Positions 1 to 12,200 of a stretch of 37,662 nt of DNA are shown piece after piece. Origin of the DNA: Willaertia magna (taxonomy: Eukaryota; Heterolobosea; Eutetramitea; Acrasida; Naegleriidae); the NCBI GenBank assembly GCA_902984215.1, contig CADWAF010000032.1, positions 1 to 37,662 of the forward strand, written 5' to 3'. The notes under the pieces are model-generated. The model ran no database searches, had not been told where the DNA came from, and saw only the letters and a program-made list of their open reading frames with translations. Position 1 is the first letter of the stretch; each line of letters starts with the position of its first letter. A program made the translations under genes and the position numbers.

Positions 1-1150
1 TAAGACGTCGCTATAGTGTTGACAACCAAACCCAAACCCAAAGGTTGTATTAAAATTGATAGTAGTAAAATTAATTATAATAATTTAATCTATTTATCTA
101 TTGCAAAAACTATAAAGATAAATAGTATATTTTAAATGGATAATTTAAAATATTTAAATTTATTAAATGTAGAAACTAAATTTGAAATTATGGTACTTTT
201 TAAGTTAAAAAATTTTATTGAATTAAACATTTTAGGAAATTTTATTAATTATTTATATACTTTAAAATTATTAACTAATTTAAAAAATTTAATAACTAAT
301 AATTTAAAACTTAAAACTTATCTTATATAACATTTAAGTTTAACTAATTTAATTATTAAAGTGGATATTAGTTTTAATATTAATATTAGTTATTTAGAAA
401 GGAAAAATATAGAAATTTTAAATATTAATAATATTTATTATTCTTATAAATTTAATTATACTTATTTAAATCAATTAAAAAAATTAAAGTTTTATATATT
501 AAATTTTATAAAGATCTTATTAGCAATAACATTAAGGATTTGAAATATTTAATTGAATTGAATATGTATAATTATTTAAAAATTAAAACTATTTAAATAA
601 TTTTACAAATTTGAAAAAATTAAATTGTAATCAAAATAATATAATACAAACAAAGTTAACAATTATAAATAATTTATAATTTTTATATATTAACAAATTA
701 CCTTTTTCATATAATAATTTCACTTTAACAAATAATTATTTTTATCAATGTAATAAATTAAAAACTTTATATATATTTGAAAGTAACAATGTAGATAACT
801 TTATTTTTAAATATGTTCTTTAATTATAAGATATTGGTATTGATAGAATTAATATAATAGATAATGATTTGCTTTATTTAATAAATTGTAAATATTTGAT
901 TATAGATAATATAAAAAATAGATTTTTAAGTAAAATTTTTAATGTTTTATTAAAGTTAAAGTTTTTTTATTGACATGATATTAATAGATATTATTTATTG
1001 TATAACTATATTATTTAATTTAAGAATTATAAGGGGAATAAATTAAAATAATTGATTTTACATTTGGTAAGTATTGAATAGAAATTAAAATTTTAATTTT
1101 ATTTATTATTATTGTAATTAATTTCAAATATAAAATTGTCAATAAATTAT
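1..1150 (+). pseudogene. Relic of a leucine-rich-repeat protein gene, 5' end outside the window
   Basis: Frame 1 is open from base 1 to the TGA at 541 except for three TAA codons (1, 133, 328). Random sequence this rich in A+T should hold many more stops, including TAG and TGA. Translated with TAA as Gln it gives a string of LRR-like units, for example NLKYLNLLN near 142 and LKKLKFYILN near 478. The same character continues after small frame changes: KDLKYLIELN near 534 in another frame, then from 596 a third frame with NLKKLNCNQNNI and NKLKTLYIFESNNVD. That frame meets one TGA at 971 and fades after about 1150. No standard-code ORF exceeds 64 codons. I see a decayed LRR gene; an alternative genetic code or unpolished indels are the other readings. 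No function can be assigned. Confidence 0.55.
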
Positions 1151-1194
1151 AGTTTCCACTTAAAATAAAAATTATATCATTATTTTATATAAAA

Positions 1195-1640
1195 TCTTAT
1201 AGTTTTATAATGTATTGAAACTGTTTATTAGTTATAAAGATTACAAAATTATAATTTACTACCAAGTATTTGAACTATTTATAATATTTTTTTATATAAA
1301 AAAATAATTTCTACAGTTTATTAAATATTGAAATTGTTTATAAGTTATCTTTTTAATATAGAAAAAACTTTATTCTATATTATCATTATCATTTTTTCAT
1401 ATAAAAAAACAACTTTATAGTTTCATTAAATATTAGAACTATCAATAAATAATAATTTCTATATAGAAAAAACTATATTTTAAACAATTTATTTCATATA
1501 AAAAAAACAATACTATATTCTATTAGAAACCAAAACTATTAATAAACAACAATTTTTATATAAAAGAAACAATTAATATTATAATAATTTACTACAACTT
1601 TAATAAATACTGAAATAATCAATTAATTAATAATTCTTTA
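1195..1640. repeat. Degenerate tandem repeat, about 50-bp units in roughly 100-bp pairs
   Basis: A diverged unit recurs here with the core TTAAATATTGAAACTATTTA or close variants. Copies start near 1198, 1254, 1311, 1415, 1515 and 1590. Each is followed by a T-rich stretch and a run such as ATATAGAAAAAACTATATT or CATATAAAAAAACAACTT. Successive full units from 1311 are about 100 bp apart, while the first two look like half units of about 55 bp. No coding frame is visible across it. Unit borders are by eye. Confidence 0.5.
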
Positions 1641-2108
1641 TGAATATCTATAATATTATTAAACAATAATTTTTACATAAAAAAAACAACTTATATAATT
1701 AACACAAAAAATATCAAATATAATGTTAAAAGTTTTCCTTAAAAAATATTTACATTATCACTATAACTCAACAATTTAAATCAATCCTATTACTAAAAAC
1801 CTAATGATGGCTTGGCCAATAAAATAATAAATTTTAAATCGCAAACATTTCATAAACAATCAAGAAAGAATGTTCAAAAGGTATATTAATTTATTTATAA
1901 ATAATAAAAAGCAAAAAAAATCAAAATTTATTGAAACTAGTGAGTGCTATTATGAAAAAGATAATTTTAATTACAATTTTCCAATTTTAGATTCAAATAA
2001 AAATAATTTTCAATAAAATAACATACAAAAAAATCAAATCAACAATTTAAATAATAAAATTGAAAAAAAAAACAAATTTTATTACAAATATAAGTAAAAA
2101 ATAATAAA

Positions 2109-3779
2109 AATTTACATAAAGCATTTAATAAATTATAAATTTTAGCTCATAAATATAAATTATAATTTGAAACACCCAAATTAGTTATTATTGGAATACA
2201 ATTAGATAATAAAAATTCTTTTGTTGAAGTTTTATTAAATTTTTAATTTAATATTATTAAAACATAAATTAAAACTAAAAGATCTTTAATTATGTAAATG
2301 ATTAATGATTTAAATGTTAAATAACTTATTTGTTACTTTATAAAAGAAAATTTTACTACAAAATTGAAAGAATAATCAATACTTGTGTATTTATTAGAAA
2401 AAGAAATTAAGAAAAAATTAAAAAAGTATGTAATAATACTAATATCTCTGATAAACCAATAATTTTAAAAGTAAATTATTAATATAATGCTAATTTAACT
2501 ATAAGTAATTTTAAAATATATTTTTTACAAACTTTACAATAGATTATAGATATTTTTGGTTTTAAAAAAGGAGATGTAGATTTATTAATAAAAAAAATTA
2601 ACATTTATATAACTAACTTTAAAATTACTCGATTAATAAATACTTTATAATAATAACAAATTACAAAAATTAAAAACATTATTAAAAAACATTAATTTAG
2701 AAAAAATACAAAAATAAACTTTACAAATTACTGATGCCTATATTATTAATATAATAAATGCTCTCCATGGTACTATTTAATTTAAAAATATAAAATGTGG
2801 TTTTACTTTAAATAATAAAAAAATGATTCAAAATTATAAAGATTAATTTAATTTCTTTGAATAATTACAAACAAAATTATTAATTAAAAATGAAAAATTA
2901 CAAATTATATAAAGGTGCTCAATTATAAAGATTATTATTGAAATTTGAAATTATAGGTTATATTCAAGAATTTTTAATAATAAATAATAAAGAAATTGCT
3001 TTATTTATAAGTATTTATTTAAAATATACAATATTAAATTATATTAATACTATAACTAATTTAGTTTAAAAAAATATAACAAAATATTTAAATCACTAAT
3101 AATTAAGTTGTTAAAAAGATGTAAATTTGTTATTAATTATTTATTTACTTTGATATATAATTATATAATAAAGATTATTAATAAAAATAGTAAAGATTTT
3201 TTAAAACATATTAGTAAAGTATTTTTAGAGTTTTTAAAGAGTTTAATTCATCAATTGAAAAGCAAAATATTGGACGGATTTGATTCATTTATTAAAGTAT
3301 TGGATTAAAATATAAAAATTAACATTTTAAAAGAGGACAAAAAAGTAATAAAATATAATCTTTTAAATTTAACAATAAAAAATACTGTATAAAGAGTAAA
3401 AGTAATTATTAAGGATAATGACAATAGTATATTTAAAAGTTTAATGATAGAGGATTTTAAAAGTAGAGATTTAATTAAAAATAATTATAAAACTATTAAA
3501 CACATTGCTGCACTCTTATTTACAAAAGTAAGAACTATATTTGTAAAATATATTAAGGCTTATTTAAATGTTTTTTTAATAAAATTAATGTTTAATAGTT
3601 ATCATAATTATATAAGATAAAATCTTTTATTATTGAGTAATAAAAAGTTGATAAAATTGCTTGGATTGAAAATTATAAAATTAAACTTAAAAAAGACAAA
3701 TTATGAATTACAAATTAGTAAATTGGTAAAAATTAAATAATTATTTATGCATTTTGTATAACAAATAAAAAAGCAATAG
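2109..3779 (+). pseudogene. Relic of a dynamin-family GTPase gene
   Basis: Dynamin landmarks occur in order and at about the right spacing if TAA is read through. Near 2109-2300 there is LHKAFNKL, then PKLVIIG aligned to the pre-P-loop strand, then TKRSLIM followed by TAA and M, matching the family motif TRRPLxLQL. NISDKPIILKV near 2440 matches the family ISxxPIxLxI/V segment before the DLPG strand. ITDAYIINIINALHGT near 2725 matches the stalk LIxxFxxxFxxAIDGT. The stalk continues at 3108-3300, and 3480-3730 resembles the GTPase effector domain. The P-loop reads GIQLDNKNS, so the GKS/T lysine context is lost, and the DLPG motif is not recognisable. Frame changes occur near 2425 and 2660, with a TGA at 2946. 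The length (about 560 codons) is close to a Vps1/Drp1-type dynamin without its ends. An open upstream frame from an ATG at 1870 may be its 5' part. Confidence 0.6.
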
Positions 3780-3781
3780 TT

Positions 3782-5100
3782 TAAAAATATAAAATACTAA
3801 TAAAATGCAATATTTATTATATTTGGTCACAATAATATAAATTATTAATTTCACAACACACCAATTATAAAAAAAATATGAATCATAAATTATAAGAACA
3901 AACTTTTATTCAATTTGACACTTTAAAAAATATTATCAATTATATTGCTAATCCAACTCTTATAAATGATTCATTTTCAAAGTTTACTATTCAACTTGAT
4001 TTTAAATATCACAACAGAGAAAGAAAAACATTAATTTCCAGAAAACAAATTGTAATTACAAAATTTATTAAAGTTAATGATCTAATTTTTAATATTTTTA
4101 ATTTCAAATAATTTACTTCCAACCTTAATATTACTATTGCTGCACATTATAAAAATATTAATCAAATATATATTAATAAATGTGTAATATTAAAATTTAA
4201 ATTAAATAACATATTAAAAACAAAGAGCACACTAAAAGAATTAAAAATAAACAAGAATAACAATGTATTTAAAAATAACCTCCTTTACAATGCCAATACT
4301 AATCATAATTGTTTAAATATTAATAAAAAAATTTATTTACATTATCATTGAATTAAAATTAAAAAAATATAATTATTTAATATTTGAATAATACTACTAC
4401 TATCATTAAAACAAGTTAAATAAAGATTTAAATTAATTAAATAATAAAGCATCACCATTAGTATTATAGTTTTTTATAAAGAATAAATATTCTTATAGAG
4501 AACATGATGATGTAAATAAGAGATTAAGAGAATATTTAAATAATAATGAAGATAAAAAAGTAAAAAAAAAGATAAGACAAAAATTATTGATGCTAAAATT
4601 ATATGTATTATTAAAAATATATCAATAAAAAAACATTAAAATTCACAAAAAAACCCTCAATATCATTTCTTTTTAACAATAATCACAGTTGTACCTATTT
4701 AAATATTAGTAATGATTTCTTTAAGAATAAATAAATTAAAAGATTAAAGAATTTAAAATACTTAAACATTTTTAATTATTCAAATATTTATGATTTAAAA
4801 AATTTAAATTTATTATTTTTCTTAAGGATTTTAAAAATTAGAAGTTAGTAAATAGAAAATTGTTATTTTACTTATTTAATCAATTTAGAATACATAAATA
4901 TTAAAAATTATCTAAATATTAAAGATCATTGTTTTATTAAAATAAAAAATTTATCTATTATTGTATATCAAGATTATTTATTAATTTGTAAATGTTAAAT
5001 AAATTAATTCTTATTAACATTATTATTTCAAAAAAAATAACATAGACAACAAAAGAAGAAAGAATTTTAAAAAAAATTATTAAAATCTTCAATTTAATTA
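3782..5100 (+). pseudogene. Relic of a second leucine-rich-repeat protein gene
   Basis: Three successive frames look coding when TAA/TAG are read as Gln. Frame 2 is open from 3782 to the TGA at 4351 (about 190 codons, only four TAA, an ATG at 3878). Frame 3 is open from about 4377 to 4677, with a charged helical segment YREHDDVNKRLREYLNNNE. Frame 1 from about 4669 carries clear LRR units: NLKYLNIFN, LRILKIRS and INLEYINIKNYLNI. The frame then runs into a Gln/Lys-rich tail and T-rich sequence after about 5000. Same strand, composition and style as the relic at the left edge, so the two may be paralogues. It could equally be two adjacent relics (3782-4350 and 4377-5100). Function unknown. Confidence 0.5.
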
Positions 5101-8100
5101 TAAAATAAACAATTATTTATATTTTCTTCTTTTAAATTCTTTTATTTTTTATTATTATTTTTTTTCTTACTATTATTTTCTAAATCTTTAAATTTAAATT
5201 TTTTTTTTGTTTTATTATTTTTAATTTTATTACTTTTTATAATATTTAATTTTTTATTTTTTTTTTTTTTGTTTACTTTTATTTTTTTATAATTTATAAT
5301 TTGAATTATTTTATTTTTTATTTGAATTCTTTTTTTTAAAAATTATATTATTTTAAATCAATTAATAATTATAAATTAATAAATTAAAATTTTATATTAT
5401 TATTACTATAATAATTAAACTATTAAATATTTATAATTTTTAATATTATTAATATTACTTCTTAAAATATTTAAGATTTTTTTTAGTATTAATTAATTTA
5501 ATAATAATTTTTGTTAGTTCTTTTTTTATGTATTTATTAATTAAATAATTAAATAAATAACTATTTTTATTTTCTTTAAAATTAACTAAATTATTATTAT
5601 TTAATTTAATTGATAAAGGTAAGATTAAAAAAAATTATTTAATAATTTTAATTTTTATATTAATATCTATATATTGACATTTATATATTAATATTTATAT
5701 ACCATTATTATTTTAAAATTTTTACTTTAATAAGTTTTCAAAATTATATATATTTTAATAAATTTTTAAAAATCTATAACTTTATTAGCTTCTTAAAATT
5801 TTATGATTTTATTAATAAAATTTTATAAAAAGTTTACAAAAATTAAAAATTTTATTAAATGTCCAAAGTATATATTTTTTAGTTACTATATATTATTTCT
5901 ATAATCTATAAATATTTTACTTTGAATTTAATATAAATGTAATTTTAAATTATTTATTTTTTTTTTAATATATATAAGATATCTAAATATATACATAATT
6001 AAATTATACTTAATCTTAACCTAACCCTTAATTTTATTTACAAAATTATTATAAATAAAAATATTGATTTAAATAATTTTAAAAATATTGATTTATTTTT
6101 AAAAAAAATTAAAAATATATTATAATTTATATTTAATTTTAATAGAGTTATCTTTGTTTATTTATATTTTATATAATAAATTTTATTATAATTTAAGAAT
6201 AATTTTAAATTTATTAAAAATAAGGTTAAGAATTTATAAAAAAAATTAAAAATAAATTTAAAAAATTGATTAATAATAATAAAGATAAATTAATAAAAAA
6301 TTTATATAAAAAATTTATTATTAATTTATAAGATATTAAATTTAAATATTATTATATTTAAGTTTTAAAAAAGAATAATTAAAAAAAGTTTATATATTTA
6401 TAAAAAAATAAAAAAATAATCTTTAAAAAAGTATTTATAATTATTTATTATTTTTTTTTATTATTATAATTTTATAATTATTTAAAAAATAAAAATTAAT
6501 TAATGTATTGTATATAAATGTTTATTTACTATAAAATATTAATAAATATTTAATTAAATAAATAAAAAATTAATAATTAATATTAATAAATAATATATAA
6601 AAAATTATTTATTATATAAAATTTACTTTATTTAAAAAAAATTAAAATTTTAATTCTATTATATTTAAAAATATAAAATAATTAAATAAATATAATAAAA
6701 TTATTATATATTATTAATTTAATCTATTTATATTATAATAAAATTATTAAATAAATAAATAATATATTAAAAATTAAATATTAGAGATTAAATATTATTA
6801 TTAATATTATTATAATTTAATATTACTATATATATTATAAATTTAAATTTAAATATTTTTAAATATTTTTTTATTATTAATATTTAATTAATTAAATAAT
6901 TTAATAATAATTAAGTTTCTTTTTTATTATTTAAATTTAAATTATAATTAATTAAATTATTAAAAATAAATATTAATAATATTATTAAATAAAGTATTAA
7001 TTATATAAAAATCATCATTACATAAAATTATTAAAAATTTTTAAGTAACAATAAAAATTATTAAAAATTTTTTAATATCTTTTTAATGTTCTGTTAATAG
7101 TTATATAAATTTTTAAGATAATTTTTTAATTTTTTTTTAATTTTTTTTATAATTAACTAATATTTTTCTAAATATATTCATTTTTATTAGTCAAATCTTC
7201 AATATATCAATAGTATTTTTAAAAATTAATTAAAAAAGTTCATTTTTATTAATAAATATAATATATAATAAAAAAATAAAATTAATAAATAAATATAAAA
7301 AATTTAATAATAAATAATGATATATTTATTAAAAAATTAATATAAAAATTATGTTATTAAATAATTTTAATCTATTATTTAATTATATTAAATAAAATTT
7401 ATTAAATAATTTAAATAAATAAAAAAATTTAAAAATATAAAAGTTTTTAAATTTTAATTAATTAAAATTATTATTAAAATTTAAAAAAATTATTTATATA
7501 AAGTTAAAAATAATTTAATATTAATAAAATTTAAATTATTTTAAATTATTTTGTAATAATAAAAATTATTAAATTATTATTATATAATACATTTTAAAAT
7601 AATTAATTTTTTAATAAAAAATAAATAAATAATTATTTTAATTATAAAATAAAATTATATAAATTTTAAAAAATATTTAAATATTTTATTTTTAAAATTT
7701 TATTTAATAATAAAAATATAACTTAAATAATAATATATAATAATTTTTATTATAATTATAATCTAATTAAACTAAAAAATAATTTAAATATATATATTCA
7801 TTAATTATAATACTTTTATTAATTATTTTAAATTATTTAATTATATTATTATAAAATTAAAAAAATATATAATATAAATTGTTAATTAATTTATTATATA
7901 TTATTATTTATTATAATAATTTTTAATTAATTTAAAAAAGTTTTTTCATGATATAATAATTGATAATGTATAATTTATTAGTTTAAAAATATATTATATT
8001 CAAATCATTATTATTTAATTAATATTTTTTAATTAATTTAATTAACAAATATATTATTTTTTAATAAAAAACAAATTATATATATTAATAAAAAAATATA

Positions 8101-8570
8101 AAATATATAATTTATATTTATTATTATAGTGTTTTTTTAATTTTATATTTTTTTCATTAATAACTTAAGTGGATTTTATTAATTAATTATTAATTTTTAA
8201 AATAATTATATTAATTACTTCATTTATTTTTTTAAAAAAAAATTTTTTTTATTGATTAGTTTATATTTATTGTTATATTATTTTTTAAATATTACTATTT
8301 AAAGCTAATTAATTATAATTATTTTAATATTATTATTGTTTTTTGTATTTAATTATTATTAATAATATTTTTAATATATACTTTGTGACTAATATAATAT
8401 TTTTTTTGTTTAAAATATAATTATTATATGATAAACATTTATTTTTTGAAGTAAGATATAAAGTTAAAATTATTAATAAAATTATTATTACTTACTTAAT
8501 TTATAGACATATTATTATTTATATTTTTTTACTAATCTACTTTTTATATTTTGTTTGTTTTAATTTTTTT
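5101..8570. other. Extremely A+T-rich gene-free block
   Basis: This 3.5-kb stretch is almost only A and T, with long homopolymers (for example T runs at 5198-5275) and many TTAATTAA- or TATATATA-like words. I find no frame with protein-like content on either strand. The left part (5100-5350) is strongly T-rich on this strand. A rare G/C-containing island, CTTAACCTAACCCTTAA, sits at 6015-6031. Composition turns back to ordinary intergenic values at about 8570-8850. It could be heterochromatin, a centromere-like tract, or fully decayed genes; the sequence does not decide. Confidence 0.75.
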
Positions 8571-9211
8571 TTATAAAAAAACCAAACTTTAAATTTTATA
8601 ATTATTTATGTGACTGTTTTATTAAATAGCTTTTAATAAAAAGTTTAGGTCAATCAAAAAAGTTAAAATTAAATTAACAAAAAGGTTCACATTAATCAAC
8701 AAAAAAGTTAAAAGACAATAACTATACTTTTATAAAACAAGTGCTTTTTATAGTAAGTATTATGTTAATATTATTGTTTTTAATTCGAAAAACAAATTAG
8801 GTAATAAAGATTGTCTTTAATTAAATTATGGTTTTTTTATTTGGGCAATACTTAAAAATGTGCGTTCACACATCAGTGACCTATTTTAATATTGTAAAGT
8901 GCTACTTATCCAAAATTTTGAAACCAAAGTTAGTACCAAAAACGTAAAATTCACCTCTGTCATACATATTTTTTCGGTAAAATTTTAATAAAATGATCTG
9001 TAATTTCTTGTTGTAATCAAAGTTGTAAAGTTGATTTTCTAATTGAACTAGAAAAGCTCAAAACTTTTATTAGAAATTGATTCGCGTCCTGCGTAATACA
9101 TTAGGAATATTTTGTACACCAACAGTTCCAGCAAAGTTAATTGTCTTAGTTAATTTTCTAATTTTCACACTTTGTGTTTTGGGATAAATTACTGAGGAAA
9201 AGAATAGTATT
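8571..9211. other. Transition and 3' flank of the cyclase-like gene, no gene seen
   Basis: G+C rises through this stretch to that of the gene-rich part. I see no coding frame, tRNA-like T-loop box or repeat. The last bases before 9212 would hold the 3' UTR of the minus-strand cyclase-like gene. Confidence 0.6.
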
Positions 9212-12200
9212 TTACTTCATATGTTGGGGATGTACCCGCTTCTTAGCTCCAAAACACCCAAAACAGCCTGCGCTTTCTGTGTACTCTTCATTTGAAAAAT
9301 TGTCAATAGTTTTCCTTAGATTTTCATTTTCCAATTTCAATTTTTCTACTTGCAGCATAAGGTGATTTGCCTTTTGTTCGTACTCATTTAAAAGAATTTT
9401 GGTAGTCTCTTCAACTTTAGGTATGGTTAATGAAGTGTCCTCATCAAATATCTCCTTACATTCAAATGGGAGCGGTATTCCCTCTTTATCCACCAAAATT
9501 TCACCATTCCATTTAGGGGGAAGAAGACTAGGATTATTTAAGTACAAACTACTCATTCGTTTGTATAACTGGACCAATGAGTAGTGCGGATTGGCTCCAA
9601 ACATAGATTGATTGAAATCGTCTTGTGATATTTCACTCTCAACCCTTGATAGTATCCCCATAACTTCTATGAACTTTTTTTCATTAAATAAATTAATACA
9701 GTTGTCTATTTCTTTTGATATTTGCATGGATGATTCATCCGAGTACTCAGGCCAGCTTTTGTCAAAAATTTCATAGAGTGTAATGGCAGAATTATTGAAA
9801 GAAAACTTTCCCAGTCGCCTATAATCTGCACCTAGTTTGTCAAACGAACATTTGTCTATTACTTCTTTTGTGGCAACAATGGATACTCCTAGTTGCTTAG
9901 TTAAAGGGGTGATACAAGCTCCTAAGTCATAGGCTTCAGAGATAATTGTAGTTGACATACATTCATCATTACCAATTACCCCAAGAACCAAAGTACCATA
10001 GTTAATACTTATTCCTATCGTCACATAATCCTTAAATCCTTTTTCCACTATTTCTTGATTGAAATCCCTTAGTTCATTCAGTATTTCAAGAGATGTTTTG
10101 ATTGAATCATCTATAGAGTTTGGAAATAAAGCTGATAAATTTGACGCAGAAGACCTTTCAATTATTCCTCCATAAATGTCAATAATAGGCATTATATGCT
10201 TAAGGTAGCTATTCACAAAACCAAATGTATCAGTGACTGATAAATCTTCCAGTAATCCCGATAAATCTCTGATGTTAGTATGGAGAATAGTCATTCTTTT
10301 AGAAATTGTATCACCAATTTCGATTTTTGTAATGTCCCTTCCCAGTTGTTTAAGAAGGTCTACTGGCGAAAATCTCTGATGAATTTTATATTCATCAATC
10401 AATAACTTTGTGCTTTCAACAGCCACTTCAACAATTGTACTCGTCATTGTAACTTTTTGTTGAGAGAAAACACCAACAGAATCAGATTCCAAATATACTA
10501 TTCCCCTAACAGATAACTGAGCGATTATGGGTGTTATCAATAATTCTTTTACCTTTGAATTTGTTCTTAGATATTCACATTCTTCAGAGGCCTTATCTCT
10601 GGTTAAAGTTGAATCATGATCCAAGCAAACAAGCACACTTGTTCTTGTTCTAATAGCTTTAGAGGAGAGGGGAACACTAATTTTGTTGGAGGCGTTAATT
10701 AAGGATGTTTCTTCCAGTAGTTCATTTTCTTCTGCATCAGAAAATCTTTCTAAAATAAGTTTAAACTCATTGGATTCTGCTTGTTTAAGAATAATGCAAC
10801 ATCTACTAGCTCCAGAAGTTTGAATTAATTTGTCTGAAAGGTTTAAAAATACAGGCGTTAGATCAATAGCGCCAATTGGCACAAGGGAATATAGAGAGGA
10901 AGTAGAGTTTTGTCTTAATCTAGAGTCACTTTTAGTAATAGGTAACTGTGGAGGGATTTGAGAGATATAAATGTGATATTTCTCAGTTAAGGTGGTAGCC
11001 ATGTGGTTAGCTCCAAAACTATTCCACAAATTTACGGCATCTTGTGCATAATTTCCAATTGTTCTACTGTCACAATTCATTTGACAACAAAAAGATGTCA
11101 ATCTACTTTGAATTATAGAAGCATAAAATGATAGGTCTTGTTTAGAAGCAATATTGACTGCATTAGTATAAAGTTGAATAACGTGTAAAGAGTCCTGACT
11201 ATTCAATTTAGCCATCTCAGCTTTACACAGTGCCATGGAGGCATCCATAAAAACTGGGTACTTTGTATATAATTCCATTATATCTTTTTCATGTTCGTAA
11301 ATACGTTCTAGTGTTTTTTCTTTTAAAGTTTTTGGAGTCTTTGTATTAGGCCCTAGCATGGCGTCCATTATTGAAAACTGTTTCTTCTTATTGTTTCCCT
11401 CTTCTTTCGACAATGAATCAGCATTTTCATATAAAGATGTGAGAACTAGTAAGGAAAACCATTTGTAAATCATGTATAAAGGGGTTCCAAAAGCGTCATC
11501 TGCTACATCATCTGATTCCAAAACATATTGGTTTGCAAGCTTCAGCTCACCCCTTAAATAATGAACGATTAATTTGCAAAGAAAGAAAATAAATCTAGTA
11601 AATGGAATTTCTTCACTTTCCTCACTTGATAACGCTGGTGTAAAATTTTCTACAGTGCCCTCCAAGAAATAATGTAGTTGGTCAAGACAAGATATTGCAT
11701 CTAACTCATTATTCCTACTGTACTTCCTACAAAAAGCTTTAACTTCCTCCATCGTATCGTAATGTTTTTCTTTGTTTATTCCCAAAAACACAGAAGAAAT
11801 TACGTACCACTAGCGCTTAATGTCAATATTTGAGGCAAAGAATAAAACTTACCATTCCACTTTGGGAAGCCCAAGAAATTTCTTCTAATTGTGTTGCCGT
11901 TCTAAAAGCATCTTCTGCTTCTTTTATCACTTCGTAAAGAGGATTTTCACATGCAGTAACGCATACATTTAAAAACTTAGATAAGGCAAAACTTGTTTCA
12001 GTAGGACAATGTTCATTTCCAATTCTAATACCAATTTCTGCCAACTTGCATCCTATTGCTGGTTCATCAAGATAAGCTAGTTGCCAACTAAATAATTTTA
12101 ATAAACAAACAAAAATCTACTAAACATACCCTAGAGAAGTCAAAATTAAATGTGAAAGGATGGGCAATAAACCTTCATCGAACATTAATTTGGATACCAA

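Noticed and set aside
23..48. Short inverted repeat ACAACC/GGTTGT around AAACCCAAACCCAAA at the window start, telomere- or hairpin-like
   Set aside because: Only a 6-bp stem and two and a half CCCAAA units, and it lies within the open LRR frame; too little to call a site.
5150..5340. Lys/Asn-rich coding-like reading on the minus strand
   Set aside because: Explained by T-rich low complexity; no motif and no start or stop context to support a gene.
8571..9211. Possible mobile element or attachment site at the composition border
   Set aside because: No terminal repeats, target duplications, or transposase or integrase motifs seen on either side.
9174..9584. Two short plus-strand frames over the end of the cyclase-like gene
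   Set aside because: Antisense shadows of a well-supported coding exon.
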